This document shows, one piece after another, positions 34,784 through 47,913 of a stretch of 64,000 nucleotides of DNA. The position numbers and the translations under genes were made by a program. The stretch spans positions 62,001 to 126,000 of the forward strand of contig NZ_JAPVBJ010000006.1 in NCBI RefSeq assembly GCF_026967985.1. Reading direction: 5' to 3'. The notes below the pieces were generated by a model. It was given only the letters and a program-made list of their open reading frames with translations. It was not told the DNA's origin and did no database searches. The stretch comes from Modestobacter sp. VKM Ac-2984. Lineage in GTDB: Bacteria > Actinomycetota > Actinomycetes > Mycobacteriales > Geodermatophilaceae. Position 1 is the stretch's first letter. Every line of letters starts with the position of its first letter.

Positions 34784-37609
34784 TCAACTCGGGGGCAGTG
34801 CGGCAGTGCGGCGGGCGATGCGGGCGGCGAAGACGCCGGCGGACCAGCCGTTGTCGATGTTGCTGACCACGACGCCGGGCGCCGCGGAGTTGAGCATGGT
34901 GAGCAGCGCGCTGAACCCGCCGAAGGAGCTGGCGCCCTGGCCGGCCGACGTCGGGACGGCGACCACCGGCACCTCGGTCAGACGGCTGACCACGCTGGCC
35001 AGCGCCGCGTCCAGGCCCGCCACGACGACGAGGCAGTCGACGTCGGTTAGCAGCGACCGGTCGGTCAGCAGCGGGTGGATCCGGCTGCCGCCGACGTCGT
35101 CGACCCGCACCACCTCGGTGCCGGTGACCCGGGCGACGAAGGCCGCCTCGGCGGCGATGGGGGTGTCGCCGCTGCTGGCGCACAGCACGCCCACCCGGCC
35201 GACCGGCTCGGGCACCGGGCCGATCGCGGCGGACATCGCCGCCGCGTCCATCGTCGTGTAGGCGTCGTGCTCGGTGGCCAGCGCGACCAGGGTGTCGGCG
35301 CTGGCCCGCACCACCACCGCGGGGTGGCCGGGGTGTTCCCGGCGGGCCTCGCGCACCAGGGCGAGCACCTGCTCGGTGCTGCGCCCGGTGCCCCAGATGA
35401 CGTCCGGACCGGTGGCCAGGACCGGCGCGGCGGCGACCGGCGGCGGCACGGCGGCCGCGGCGGGGGCGGGGCTCGCCACCGGCTCGGCGACCCGCTGCGC
35501 TGCCGGGCGGGTCGAGGGGCCGCCGAACAGCTCGTCCAGCGGGCTGCGCAGCCGGACCGGCGGCTCGACGTCGGCCGGGGCGTCGCCACTGGCCGGCTCG
35601 ACCAGCAGCGGGGCGAAGCCGCCGGTGGCGTCCTCGGGCTGCTCGTCGCGGTCCTCGGGGAGCGGGGAGGTCACCTCGCCGACGGCGGACGACGTCGGGA
35701 CGGCCACCGGCGCCGTCTCCTCCGCGACCGGGCCGGTCTCGGCCACGTGGTCGTCGACGGCGACCGGGGCGGCGTCGGCGGCCCGCGTCTGGGTGACGCC
35801 GGACAGCCGGACGACCCGGTCCCGCCCGGCCCGCTTGGCGTCGTAGAGGACCCCGTCGGCGGCGGCGAACAGGGTGCGCCGGTCGTCGCCACGGGCCGCC
35901 TGGGCGATGCCGACGCTGATCCGCACCGGCACCTCGACGCCCAGGGCGGACCAGTCGTGCGTGGCGATCGAACGGCGGATGCGCTCCATCGCCCGCTCGG
36001 CCTGCTCGGAGGTGGTGTCCGGCAGCAGGATGACGAACTCGTCACCGGCCCAGCGGCACACCTCGTCGGTGTCCCGGCAACCGTCGACCAGCAGCTGACC
36101 GACCGCCCGGAGCACCGCGTCGCCGGTCGGGTGCCCGGCGGCGTCGTTGATCGCCTTGAACCGGTCGATGTCGACCACGGCCAGCGCCGGCAGCGCCCCC
36201 GCCGACAGCAGCCCGTCGAGTCGGGCCTCCGCGTAGCGGCGGTTGGGCAGGTGGGTGAGCGGGTCCTCGTAGGCCTGGCGGCGCAGCTGGCCGGCGGCCC
36301 GCTCGGTCTCCAGCAGGCTCTTGCGCCGGCCGAACAGCTCGACCCAGCGGGTGCGCCGCTCGTCGACCCGGTCCAGCTCGTCGGCGAGGTAGGCCTGCAG
36401 GTACGGCAGCGCCCGGGCCGCGTCGTCCAGCTCGGCGTGCAGCGTGCAGAGCTCGCGCAGCGCGGCCCGGCGCAACCGCGGGAGCCCGTGCTCGGTGGCG
36501 GTGGCCAGCGCGGTGGCCAGGTGGTCGTCGGCGGCCCGCGGGTCACCCGAGCGGCGCAGCGCGCGGCCCAGGCCCAGCTCCGCGGAGGCCAGGAGCGCGC
36601 GGTCATCGGCGCGGTCGGCGGCGGAGACAACGCTGGTCAGCAGCGACCGGGCGGCGGCGTGCTCACCGAGGCCGACCAGCGCCCAGCCGTGCACGACCTG
36701 GGCGTCCAGCAGCCCGGGGACGCCGGGGTGCAGCTGCCCCAGTGCCCGGACGGCGAGGTCGCGGGCCTCGGCGAAGTGCGGGGCCGCGGCGTCGGCGCCG
36801 CCGTCGTCGAGCAGCCCCTCGCCGACCTCGGCGCAGAGCGCGGCCAACCGGGTCGCGGCCTCGGCGGCGAGCGTGTCGACGGAGTCGGCCGCGGAGTCGG
36901 TGCCGGCCGCGCTGATCGCCTCGGCGGTCAGGTCGGCGGCCCGGCGCTGGTAGTCCAGGGCCAGCGGCATGAGCTCCAGGTCGGCCAGCACGGCGGCCAG
37001 CGAGCTCAGCGTGTGCACCAGCAGCGGGCTCGGCGGCAGGGCCGGGTCCAGCAGGCTGGCCGCCTCGACCGCCTCGTCCATCGCCGCGTCGACCCGGCGG
37101 GACAGCAGCTCGATCCGGGCGTGCCGGACCAGCCCGGCGGCCCGCTGCAGGTCGTCGTCCTGGGCGTCGAAGGCCGCGCGGGCCGAGCGGACCAGGGAGA
37201 TGGCCAGCGCCGCCTGCGTGGCCGACTCCGAGCGGCTGTCGCGGTCCACGGCCTCGTCCGGGGCGTGCAGGTCCAGCGGGCCCTCCTGCTCGGGGCCGCC
37301 CTCGACCAGGGGGTCGCCCAGCAGGGAGTAGCCGGCCCGCCGCAGGCGCCGGACCAGCAGCTCGGCGCGGAGGGTGTCGGCCCAGGCGCGGGCGAGCGAG
37401 GTGAGCGGTGCCCCCGAGTGCTCGTCGACCGGGGCGGCCGGCAGCTCGCCGTCGATCTCGCGCAGCAGCGTCTCGGCCGTCTCCAGCTGCCAGTTCGTGA
37501 GGGCTGAGCTCACTTGCTGGTGCAGCAGACCGGGTGGCACCAGGGCACTGTGCCCCGGAGCCGACGGCGTGTCACGCACCGGCGCGTCGGCCGGTCCCTC
37601 CTGCCCCAC
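34784..37609 (-). CDS. larB: TPR-diguanylate cyclase fused to LarB
   Basis: 941 residues from GTG 37609, which has GGGAGAGG just upstream. Residues about 30-420 are Ala/Leu-rich helical repeats of TPR type. Residues about 430-600 are a GGDEF domain with DPLTHLPNRR, VVDIDRFKAIND and RWAGDEF (near residue 523), and an intact I-site RDTD. Residues about 600-735 are a Pro/Ala/Val-rich linker. The last 200 residues are LarB/CpmA: VIWGTGRSTEQV, VGVLCASSGDTPIAAEAA, VVVAGLDAALASVV and VPTSAGQGASSFGG. LarB carboxylates nicotinate adenine dinucleotide in nickel-pincer cofactor synthesis. The fusion is in one uninterrupted frame, and the normal LarB N-terminal helix is replaced by the linker. larC follows after 80 bases. 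Confidence 0.85.
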   Translation of the reverse strand: MGQEGPADAPVRDTPSAPGHSALVPPGLLHQQVSSALTNWQLETAETLLREIDGELPAAPVDEHSGAPLTSLARAWADTLRAELLVRRLRRAGYSLLGDPLVEGGPEQEGPLDLHAPDEAVDRDSRSESATQAALAISLVRSARAAFDAQDDDLQRAAGLVRHARIELLSRRVDAAMDEAVEAASLLDPALPPSPLLVHTLSSLAAVLADLELMPLALDYQRRAADLTAEAISAAGTDSAADSVDTLAAEAATRLAALCAEVGEGLLDDGGADAAAPHFAEARDLAVRALGQLHPGVPGLLDAQVVHGWALVGLGEHAAARSLLTSVVSAADRADDRALLASAELGLGRALRRSGDPRAADDHLATALATATEHGLPRLRRAALRELCTLHAELDDAARALPYLQAYLADELDRVDERRTRWVELFGRRKSLLETERAAGQLRRQAYEDPLTHLPNRRYAEARLDGLLSAGALPALAVVDIDRFKAINDAAGHPTGDAVLRAVGQLLVDGCRDTDEVCRWAGDEFVILLPDTTSEQAERAMERIRRSIATHDWSALGVEVPVRISVGIAQAARGDDRRTLFAAADGVLYDAKRAGRDRVVRLSGVTQTRAADAAPVAVDDHVAETGPVAEETAPVAVPTSSAVGEVTSPLPEDRDEQPEDATGGFAPLLVEPASGDAPADVEPPVRLRSPLDELFGGPSTRPAAQRVAEPVASPAPAAAAVPPPVAAAPVLATGPDVIWGTGRSTEQVLALVREARREHPGHPAVVVRASADTLVALATEHDAYTTMDAAAMSAAIGPVPEPVGRVGVLCASSGDTPIAAEAAFVARVTGTEVVRVDDVGGSRIHPLLTDRSLLTDVDCLVVVAGLDAALASVVSRLTEVPVVAVPTSAGQGASSFGGFSALLTMLNSAAPGVVVSNIDNGWSAGVFAARIARRTAALPPS

Positions 37610-37635
37610 GGACCTCTCCCGGACCCGCCACGGCC

Positions 37636-39414
37636 TCACGAGGCGACCTCCGCGCCGTCGTCGAACGCCCAGCCCGGCCGCCGCGGGGTCGTGCCGAGCA
37701 CCTCCGCCACCAGGTCGTCGACCGAGGCGTCGGGTGGCAGCACACCGGACCGTGCGGTGGACGCGCCCCCCTGCTGCGCTCCACCCGATGCCCGGACCCG
37801 GTTGCGGCCGCCGCGCTTGGCACCGAACAGGTTCAGGTCGGCCCGGTCGAACAGCTCCCGCCAGGACCTCGGCCCCGGAGAGCCGGCCGGCCCGGTCGTG
37901 GCCACGCCGATGCTGACGGTCACCGGTGCGGGTATCTGCAGGTCGCCCCACTCGGCGCAGGCGACGGCGCTGCGCAGCCGTTCCGTGGCGACCAGGGCCT
38001 GGGCCTCGGTGGTGTTCGGCAGCACGACCACGAACTCGTCGCCGGCCCAGCGGAAGGCCTCGTCGCCGGTGCGGCTGTGCTGGCGGAGCAGCTCGGCGAC
38101 CCGGCGCAGCACCGCGTCGCCGTGCAGGTGCGAGTTCTGGTCGTTGACGGACTTGAAGCCGTCGACGTCCACGACGGCCAGCGACATCGGCTCGCCGTCC
38201 AGCGGCAGCTCGGCCAGCCGCCGCTCGGCGCTGCGCCGGTTGCCCAGGCCGGTCAGGGTGTCCTCGAGGGCGTGCCGGCGCAGCACGGCGGTCTGCCGCT
38301 CCGCCTCGCGCAACCGGCTGCGGCGCACGAACATCTCCGCCCAGAGCTCGCGCCCGCGCCGGTGCGCCCGGGTGGTCTCGGCCCGGTAGGCCTCCAGCCA
38401 GTGCAGCGCCTCGGTCGTCGACCCCATCGCCGCGGTGGTCTGCCCCAGCTCCAGCAGGCACTGCCGGTACCGGCGGCGGTCGTTGACGGCGGCGAAGGCG
38501 CCGGACGCGTCCACCAGCAGGCCGACGGCCTCCTCGCCCGCACCGCGGTCGGTGCCGGGCTGGGCGGCGCACGACCGGCTCAGCAGCCTGGCCAGGACCA
38601 GGTCGGTGTACCCGACCAGCCACACCCCGCCGTCGCCGGCGGCCAGGTGCCGGCGCACCCGGCGCAGCGGCGGCAGCGCGTCGTCGAGCTGACCGGCCAG
38701 GGTCAGGGCCCAGGCCTGGACGACGTCCAGCAGGTCGGCGTCGGCGTCGCTCGGGTCCCACGGCAGCGCGCGGGCGCTGGTCGCACACTCCAGCGCGGCC
38801 TGGGCCAGCTCGTGGGACCGCTCGGACTGGCCGCGCCGGTGCACCGTCTGGGCGAGCTCGGCGTGCTGCTGGGCGCACAGCCGGAGCAGCTGCCACTGGT
38901 CGCCGAGGTCGGGGAGGGCGGCGGCGACCCGGGCGCCGCGGAGCGACTGGGCCACGGCGAGCTCCTCGAGGTCCAGCCGGGTCAGTGCGAGGGACAGCCA
39001 GTGGTGGGCCTGGTGCAGCGGACGGCTGGGCGGCTCGTCGGACAGCTGGTCGGCGAGCAGGCTGGCGTCCACGGCCAGGTGCATCGCCGCGTCGAACCGG
39101 TCGGCGGCCACCTCCAGGTGCGCCAGGTAGGCCAGCGTCAGGGCGTGCTCGGCGGACGGGAGGCACTCTGCGAGCGCGGCCCGGGCGGCCCCCACGGCGT
39201 CCGCGGCGCCGTCCAGGTCGGCGTCGAAGAGGGCGGCGCGCGCGGTGAAGGCGGCCGACCACGCGTCCCAGCAGGGGTCGCCGGTGGCGCTCAGGTCGTC
39301 CGCGGCCCGGGCGAACTCGTCGGTGAACACCCGGGCGTCCTCGGCGGCGCTGGCGGTCAGCAGCCGCCAGCGGGCGGTCTGCAGCCGCTCGTCGGCGGGG
39401 AGCCCTGGGTTCAC
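37636..39414 (-). CDS. TPR-GGDEF diguanylate cyclase
   Basis: About 592 residues from GTG 39414, with GGAGGG four bases upstream; GTG 39426 is an alternative. The N-terminal 380 residues are helical TPR-like repeats. The GGDEF domain has DTLTGLGNRR, VVDVDGFKSVND and RWAGDEFVVVLP, with the first Gly replaced by Ala as in the neighbouring fusion protein. The I-site RTGD is present, so it should make c-di-GMP with feedback control. About 60 residues follow the GGDEF domain. It ends 26 bases before the GGDEF-LarB gene, so the two are paralogues and probably one operon. Confidence 0.88.
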   Translation of the reverse strand: MNPGLPADERLQTARWRLLTASAAEDARVFTDEFARAADDLSATGDPCWDAWSAAFTARAALFDADLDGAADAVGAARAALAECLPSAEHALTLAYLAHLEVAADRFDAAMHLAVDASLLADQLSDEPPSRPLHQAHHWLSLALTRLDLEELAVAQSLRGARVAAALPDLGDQWQLLRLCAQQHAELAQTVHRRGQSERSHELAQAALECATSARALPWDPSDADADLLDVVQAWALTLAGQLDDALPPLRRVRRHLAAGDGGVWLVGYTDLVLARLLSRSCAAQPGTDRGAGEEAVGLLVDASGAFAAVNDRRRYRQCLLELGQTTAAMGSTTEALHWLEAYRAETTRAHRRGRELWAEMFVRRSRLREAERQTAVLRRHALEDTLTGLGNRRSAERRLAELPLDGEPMSLAVVDVDGFKSVNDQNSHLHGDAVLRRVAELLRQHSRTGDEAFRWAGDEFVVVLPNTTEAQALVATERLRSAVACAEWGDLQIPAPVTVSIGVATTGPAGSPGPRSWRELFDRADLNLFGAKRGGRNRVRASGGAQQGGASTARSGVLPPDASVDDLVAEVLGTTPRRPGWAFDDGAEVAS

Positions 39415-39539
39415 GCGTCCCTCCACTCAGCTGTCGGGGCACGCGAGGTGCGCGTGTCCGGCCGGTGACGAGGCAGCTCCCCCCGTACCGGGGACCCGAC
39501 GGGAGTCGGTGTCCGATACGGCCGCACTACCCTCGCCGG

Positions 39540-40493
39540 ATGCCGACTGCACCACGCAGCACAGCCCCGACGGAGTTCGCCTATCTGGGCCCCGAGGGTA
39601 CCTTCGCCGAGGCCGCGCTCGGCACGGTCACCGGGGCGCTGGGCACGGTCGGCACCCGACCGGAGGCGAGCATCGCGGCCGCGCTGACGGCCGTCCGGAC
39701 CGGGGAGTGCGCCGCCGCCCTGGTGCCGCTGGAGAACTCCGTCGAGGGCTCCGTGCCGGCCACGATGGACGGGCTGGTCGCCGGCGACCCGCTGGTGATC
39801 ACCCGCGAGGTCTTCCTCGAGGTGGCCTTCGTGCTCGCCGTCCGCCCGGGGAGCGCCGCCGCCGACGTGCGCACCGTGGCCAGCCACCCGCATGCGCTGG
39901 CCCAGTGCCGCAGCCGGCTCGCCGAGTCCCTGCCCGGGGCCGACGTCGTCCCGGCCGCCTCCACGGCCGATGCCGCCCGCCGGGTCGCCGAGGGGGAGTT
40001 CGACGCCGCGGTCTGCGCGGCGATCGCCGCCGACCGCTACGGCCTCGACACGCTCGTCCCCGACCTGGCCGACCACCCGGGCGCCGTGACCCGCTTCGTG
40101 CTGGTGGAACCGCCCGGTGAGCTGCCGGCCCCGACGGGGGCGGACAAGACCACGATCACGGCCGTGGTGCACGACCGCACCGGTGCGCTGCTGGACCTGC
40201 TGGCCGAGTTCGCGGTGCGGGGCATCAGCCTGGCCCGCATCGAGTCCCGGCCCACCCGCGAGCGGCTCGGCGTCTACTCGTTCTCCATCGACGTCGAGGG
40301 CCACGTGACCGACCGGCGGGTGGGCGACGCACTGGCCGCGCTGCACCGGATCTGCGCCGAGGTGCGCTTCCTCGGCTCCTACCCCCGGGCCGACGACCAG
40401 CCGGGCAAACCGGTGGAGGAGCGGGTGGGCGACGAGGCCTTCGCCGCAGCCGAGGGGTGGGTGGCCCGGGTGCGCGCCGGGACGGCGGTCTGA
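39540..40493 (+). CDS. pheA: prephenate dehydratase
   Basis: 317 residues. It converts prephenate to phenylpyruvate in phenylalanine synthesis. The catalytic domain shows YLGPEGTFAEAA, ENSVEGSV and VTRFVLV. The C-terminal ACT domain with GALLDLLAEFAVRGISLARIESRPTRE binds phenylalanine for feedback inhibition. TACCCT at 39528-39533 lies six bases before ATG 39540, so the transcript is probably leaderless. Confidence 0.95.
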   Translation: MPTAPRSTAPTEFAYLGPEGTFAEAALGTVTGALGTVGTRPEASIAAALTAVRTGECAAALVPLENSVEGSVPATMDGLVAGDPLVITREVFLEVAFVLAVRPGSAAADVRTVASHPHALAQCRSRLAESLPGADVVPAASTADAARRVAEGEFDAAVCAAIAADRYGLDTLVPDLADHPGAVTRFVLVEPPGELPAPTGADKTTITAVVHDRTGALLDLLAEFAVRGISLARIESRPTRERLGVYSFSIDVEGHVTDRRVGDALAALHRICAEVRFLGSYPRADDQPGKPVEERVGDEAFAAAEGWVARVRAGTAV

Positions 40494-40528
40494 CCCACGT
40501 CCGGAACCCGCGCTCATGATCACAGAGT

Positions 40529-40544
40529 GTGCCCCCTCGGGCAC
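40529..40544. terminator. small hairpin between pheA and the convergent GroES-like gene
   Basis: GTGCCC-CCTC-GGGCAC forms a six-base stem 35 bases past pheA. A looser outer pairing (CAGAG with CTCTG) surrounds it. Nearby, a 13-base direct repeat (GCCGCTGGGTGCG at 40582 and 40599) has no obvious role. Confidence 0.45.
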
Positions 40545-40616
40545 CGACTGCACATCCTCTGGGCGGGACCGTCTCGTCACAGCCGCTGGGTGCGCACGGC
40601 CGCTGGGTGCGAGGCC

Positions 40617-40952
40617 TCAGAGGTAGAGGCCGGTCGACTCCTCGATCCGCTCGGCGGCGACGGCGTGCACGTCCCGCTCGCGCAGGATGATCAGGTCCTC
40701 GCCGTGCACCTCGACCTCGTGCTGGTCCTCGGGGGAGAACAGCACCTGGTCGCCGACCTTGACCTGCCGCACGCTCGGGCCGATGCCCTTCGCCTCGCCC
40801 CAGACCAGCCGCTTGGCGACCTGGGCGGTCGCCGGGATCAGGATGCCGCCGCTGGACCGGCGGTCGCCGTCCTCCTTGCGGAGGGAGACCAGCAGCCGGT
40901 CGTGCAGCATCTTGATCGGTAGCCCGCCGGTGTCAGCGTCGTCCTCAGGCAC
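40617..40952 (-). CDS. GroES/Cpn10-like co-chaperonin
   Basis: 111 residues with the GroES fold: LHDRLLVSLRKEDGDRRSSGGILIPATAQVAKRLVWGEAKGIG with the mobile-loop region, then VKVGDQVLFSPEDQHEVEVHGEDLIILRERDVHAV. No groEL is adjacent, and the sequence is divergent from canonical GroES, so it is probably a paralogue with a specialised role. GTG 40952 is preceded by TAGCGT at leaderless spacing. Downstream of the zincin gene on the same strand. Confidence 0.82.
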   Translation of the reverse strand: MPEDDADTGGLPIKMLHDRLLVSLRKEDGDRRSSGGILIPATAQVAKRLVWGEAKGIGPSVRQVKVGDQVLFSPEDQHEVEVHGEDLIILRERDVHAVAAERIEESTGLYL

Positions 40953-40990
40953 GTCATCGAACGCTACCCCTCGGTGTTGCCCTTGACCGG

Positions 40991-41041
40991 CCCCCTTGCA
41001 GGGGCCCGCCCCGAGCTCGCGAGGGGTGGGGGGCAAGGGGG
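40991..41041 (-). terminator. hairpin after the zincin gene
   Basis: CCCCCTTGC (40991-40999) and GCAAGGGGG (41033-41041) form a perfect nine-base outer stem enclosing a smaller CCCC/GGGG stem. It begins 3 bases after the minus-strand stop at 41045 and precedes the GroES-like gene. Confidence 0.65.
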
Positions 41042-41044
41042 TCC

Positions 41045-41392
41045 TCACGCCCAGCCGAGGGCGTGCAGCTTCTCCTCGTCGATGCCGAAGTGGTGGGCGA
41101 TCTCGTGGACGACGGTGATCGTGACCTCCTCGGCCACCTGCTCCTCGTCCGCGCAGATGTCGCAGATCGCCTCGCGGTAGATCATGATCCGGTCCGGCAG
41201 CGCCCCGGAGTGGTCCCAGCCGCGCTCGGTCAGCGCGTAGCCCTCGTAGACGCCCAGCAGGTCCGGTTCCTCGGGGTTCCGGTCCTCGACCAGCACGACG
41301 ACGTTGTCCAGCAGCGCCATCAGCTCCTCGGGCACCTCGTCCAGGGCGTCGGCGACGAGCTCCTCGAAGCGGCGGAGCGGGATCGCGTCCAT
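41045..41392 (-). CDS. small zincin-like metallopeptidase family protein
   Basis: 115 residues with the zinc motif [10 protein letters not shown] and Cys residues in [10 protein letters not shown]. The acidic N-terminal half and the ending LHALGWA match the actinobacterial DUF1025-type minimal metallopeptidase family. Physiological substrates are unknown. ATG 41392 follows guaB1 closely on the same strand, so the two are likely cotranscribed. Confidence 0.85.
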   Translation of the reverse strand: MDAIPLRRFEELVADALDEVPEELMALLDNVVVLVEDRNPEEPDLLGVYEGYALTERGWDHSGALPDRIMIYREAICDICADEEQVAEEVTITVVHEIAHHFGIDEEKLHALGWA

Positions 41393-41402
41393 CAGCGCCG
41401 GG

Positions 41403-45170
<3,768 letters not shown>

Positions 45171-45178
<8 letters not shown>

Positions 45179-45980
45179 CTGGCGCCCGAAGCTCATCGTC
45201 AGCGACCTCGACGGCACGCTGCTTCGCAGCGACGAGACGATCAGCGACGCGACCCTGGCCGAGCTGCGGCGCTGGGCCGACGAGGGTGTGCCGCTGGTGC
45301 TGGCCACCGGCCGCCCACCCCGCTGGATGCTCGGGGTGCGGGACCGCCTCGGCGGCGGCACCGCGATCTGCTGCAACGGCGCGGTGCTGCTGGACCTGGG
45401 CGAGTTCCAGGTGCTCGAGGAGCACCCCGTGCAGCCGGAGGTGCTCCGGCAGATCACCGGCCGGCTCCGCGAGCACCAGCCTGACACCTGGTTCGCGGTC
45501 GAGTACGGCGACCAGTTCCGGCACGAGCCCGTCTACCGGCCGCGCTGGGACCGGGACGCCCCCGGGGTCGCGGTGGCCACCCTGGCCGAGATGGTCGCCC
45601 AGCCGGTGGCCAAGCTGCTGGCCCGGCACGAGCGGATGGGCCGCGACGAGTTCGTCGCCCTGGTCGCCGAGGTCGTGGGGGACACCGCCACGGTCACGTA
45701 CTCCTCGTCCGACGCGATGGCCGAGGTCTCCGCCGTCGGGATCACGAAGGCCACCGGTCTGGCCCGGCTCGCCGCCGAACGCGGGCTGACGGCGGCCGAC
45801 GTCGTCTACTTCGGCGACATGCCCAACGACCTGGCCGCCTTCGACTGGGTGCGGGAGGGCGGCGGTCGTGCCGTGGCGATGGCGCACGCCCACCCGGACG
45901 TGCTGGCGGCGGCCACCGACGTGACCGACTCGAACGACGCCGAGGGCGTGGCGATGCTGCTGGCCTCCCTGCGCGCCTGA
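45171..45980 (+). CDS. HAD-family (Cof-type) phosphatase, tandem paralogue
   Basis: 269 residues with motif [13 protein letters not shown], motif [17 protein letters not shown] and [11 protein letters not shown]. It is clearly related to the preceding gene and shares the [14 protein letters not shown] start, so the pair arose by tandem duplication. The overlap of eight bases with the upstream gene suggests translational coupling. Substrate unknown. Confidence 0.88.
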
Positions 45981-46099
45981 CCGGTCTCTCGGCGGACCGA
46001 TCCGTTCCGTTACCGGATCTCAGGTGGAGTCGTCCGTCCGTGGTGCCGATCCCATGGGCGAGGGGCGCGTCGGTGCGCCCGAGCGATGAGAGGCACGCC

Positions 46100-47743
46100 A
46101 TGGACGCGATGAACGACCACGACCCCGCCACGCATGCTCCTGACCCGGCGGACGAGCCCGGGCGCAACCCGCTGGCCCGGCTCGGACTGCGCGGCAGGCT
46201 GCTCGCGGCCTTCCTCACCGTCACCCTGATGACCCTCGTCGTCGGCGGCCTCGGCATCTCGCGGATGGCTCAGCTCAGCCACCAGGCCGAGGTGGTCTAC
46301 GAGGAGGGCGCCGTCCCGCTCCGCGACATCCTGCTGCTCCGTTCCACCTACTGGCAGTACCAGGCGACCATCTCCCGGTCCACGGGTGCGGGCCTCTCGC
46401 CGGAGATCGTGCAGACCCTGCAGGAGCAGATGGCGGCCATCCGGGAGACGCTGGACGGGCTGCGCGCCGACCTGGACGACGTGGCCCTCCGTCCGGACAC
46501 CGAGGCCGCGTTCCAGGACTTCCAGACCGCGATCCAGCTCTACGACGACACGAGCGCCCAGATGGCCGAGGTCGGTGCCGCCGGCGGCGACCCGATGTCC
46601 CTGCTGCCCACGCTGATCCAGGCCGAGACCAACGCCATCGATGCGCTCACGGCGGCCAGCGACGCGCAGATCACCGCCACCGAGGCCACCGTGCAGGAGG
46701 CTCGCGACGCGTACTCCTCGGCTCGAACGCTGACGCTGATGGGCGTGGCGATCGGCTTCGCGATCTCCGTCGCGCTGGCCGTGCTGATGGCCCGCAGCGT
46801 CACCCGCCCGGTGCAGCGGATCCGGGAGACCCTGGAGCAGGTCGCCGCCGGCGACCTGCGGGTGCGCGCCGGCCGCACCGGTGGTGCCGAGCTGGGTCAG
46901 GTCGCCGAGTCGCTGGACGAGACGCTCGACGCGCTCGGCGGCGTGCTCGCCCTGGTCAACAACTCGGCCGGGCGGCTGGCCACGGCCTCGCTGCAACTGA
47001 ACGCGGGTGCGGAGGCGATGGCCAGCAACGCGCGCAACGCCGCAGGTCAGGCCGACGTGGTGGTGGCCTCGGCCGGTGAGGTGGCCGCCAGCGTGGACAC
47101 GGTGTCCACCGGGTCGCAGCAGATGGAGGCGGCGATCCGGGAGATCTCGCAGAACGCCAGCGAGGCCAGCCGGGTGGCCGGCCAGGCGGTGAACGTCGCG
47201 GAGAACACCACCCGCACGGTCGGCAAGCTGGGTGACTCCTCGCAGGAGATCGCCACGGTGGTGAAGCTGATCAACGGGATCGCCGAGCAGACGAACCTGC
47301 TGGCGCTGAACGCCACGATCGAGGCGGCGCGCGCGGGTGAGGCGGGCAAGGGCTTCGCGGTGGTGGCCAGCGAGGTGAAGGAGCTGGCGCAGGAGACCGC
47401 CCGGGCGACCGAGGACATCTCCCGTCGGGTGGAGGCGATCCAGGGTGACACCGCCGGTGCGGTGGAGGCGATCGGTGAGATCAGCAACGTGATCGGTCAG
47501 ATCAACGACTACCAGGCCACCATCGCTGCGGCGGTCGAGGAGCAGACCGCGACCACCAACGAGATGAACCGCAACGTCGCCGAGGCGGCGGGCAGCTCGC
47601 GCAGCATCGCCACCGCGATCACCGGGCTGGCGGCCGGCACGGCGGAGACCAACCAGCGGGTCGCGGAGGCCCAGCAGTCGGCGGCCGAGCTGTCCCGGAT
47701 GAGCGACGAACTGCAGGACGCCGTCAGTCGGTTCACCGTCTGA
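46100..47743 (+). CDS. methyl-accepting chemotaxis protein
   Basis: About 547 residues: a cytoplasmic lead, TM1 ([22 protein letters not shown]), a four-helix-bundle sensor, TM2 ([19 protein letters not shown]), a HAMP domain ([22 protein letters not shown]) and the signalling domain with hairpin tip [40 protein letters not shown] 46100 is preferred (GAGAGG upstream). GCCGATCCCATGGG at 46045 resembles the sequence in the promoter of the next MCP. No CheA/CheW genes are in the window. Confidence 0.93.
   Translation: MDAMNDHDPATHAPDPADEPGRNPLARLGLRGRLLAAFLTVTLMTLVVGGLGISRMAQLSHQAEVVYEEGAVPLRDILLLRSTYWQYQATISRSTGAGLSPEIVQTLQEQMAAIRETLDGLRADLDDVALRPDTEAAFQDFQTAIQLYDDTSAQMAEVGAAGGDPMSLLPTLIQAETNAIDALTAASDAQITATEATVQEARDAYSSARTLTLMGVAIGFAISVALAVLMARSVTRPVQRIRETLEQVAAGDLRVRAGRTGGAELGQVAESLDETLDALGGVLALVNNSAGRLATASLQLNAGAEAMASNARNAAGQADVVVASAGEVAASVDTVSTGSQQMEAAIREISQNASEASRVAGQAVNVAENTTRTVGKLGDSSQEIATVVKLINGIAEQTNLLALNATIEAARAGEAGKGFAVVASEVKELAQETARATEDISRRVEAIQGDTAGAVEAIGEISNVIGQINDYQATIAAAVEEQTATTNEMNRNVAEAAGSSRSIATAITGLAAGTAETNQRVAEAQQSAAELSRMSDELQDAVSRFTV
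47201..47420 (+). repeat. near-identical 220-base tract shared by the two MCP genes, copy 1
   Basis: This tract encodes the signalling hairpin and matches 49012-49231 in 216 of 220 bases. All four differences are third-codon synonymous changes. Sequence on both sides, especially the 5' sensor halves, diverges much more. Confidence 0.9.
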
Positions 47744-47756
47744 GGCAGTGCTGACC

Positions 47757-47800
47757 CGGCGGCGCCGGTCACCGCGATCCTGCGGTGGCCGGCGCCGCCG
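47757..47800 (+). terminator. hairpin terminator between the two MCP genes
   Basis: A 19-base stem (47757-47775 with 47782-47800), with one G-U pair, closes the loop GATCCT. It starts 13 bases after the first MCP stop, so the second gene needs its own promoter. Confidence 0.85.
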
Positions 47801-47839
47801 TCGTCTGACCCCATGACGACAGTCGCGCGGTACACGGGG

Positions 47840-47866
47840 TCAAGAACCCCCCGCCGCTGCCGATCA
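47840..47866 (+). promoter_or_regulatory. sigma-28 (FliA/WhiG)-type promoter of the second MCP gene
   Basis: TCAA (47840-47843), exactly 15 bases, then GCCGATCA (47859-47866) match the motility sigma consensus TAAA-N15-GCCGATAA. It lies 48 bases before the ATG. The first MCP has GCCGATCC at 46045-46052 in a similar context but a poor -35. Confidence 0.7.
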
Positions 47867-47913
47867 CATGGGTGGTGGGCCGCACGGGCGCGCCGTGGGC
47901 AGAAGAGGGACAG

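Noticed and set aside
37636-39442. Single 1552-codon minus-strand frame that would join both GGDEF genes
   Set aside because: The part upstream of 37609 in this frame is a low-complexity shadow (Arg/Pro/Ala-rich) of the real TPR-GGDEF gene in another frame. A ribosome-binding site marks a new start at 37609.
40582-40611. 13-base direct repeat GCCGCTGGGTGCG as an attachment site or CRISPR unit
   Set aside because: There are only two copies with a 4-base gap, no integrase nearby and no array structure.
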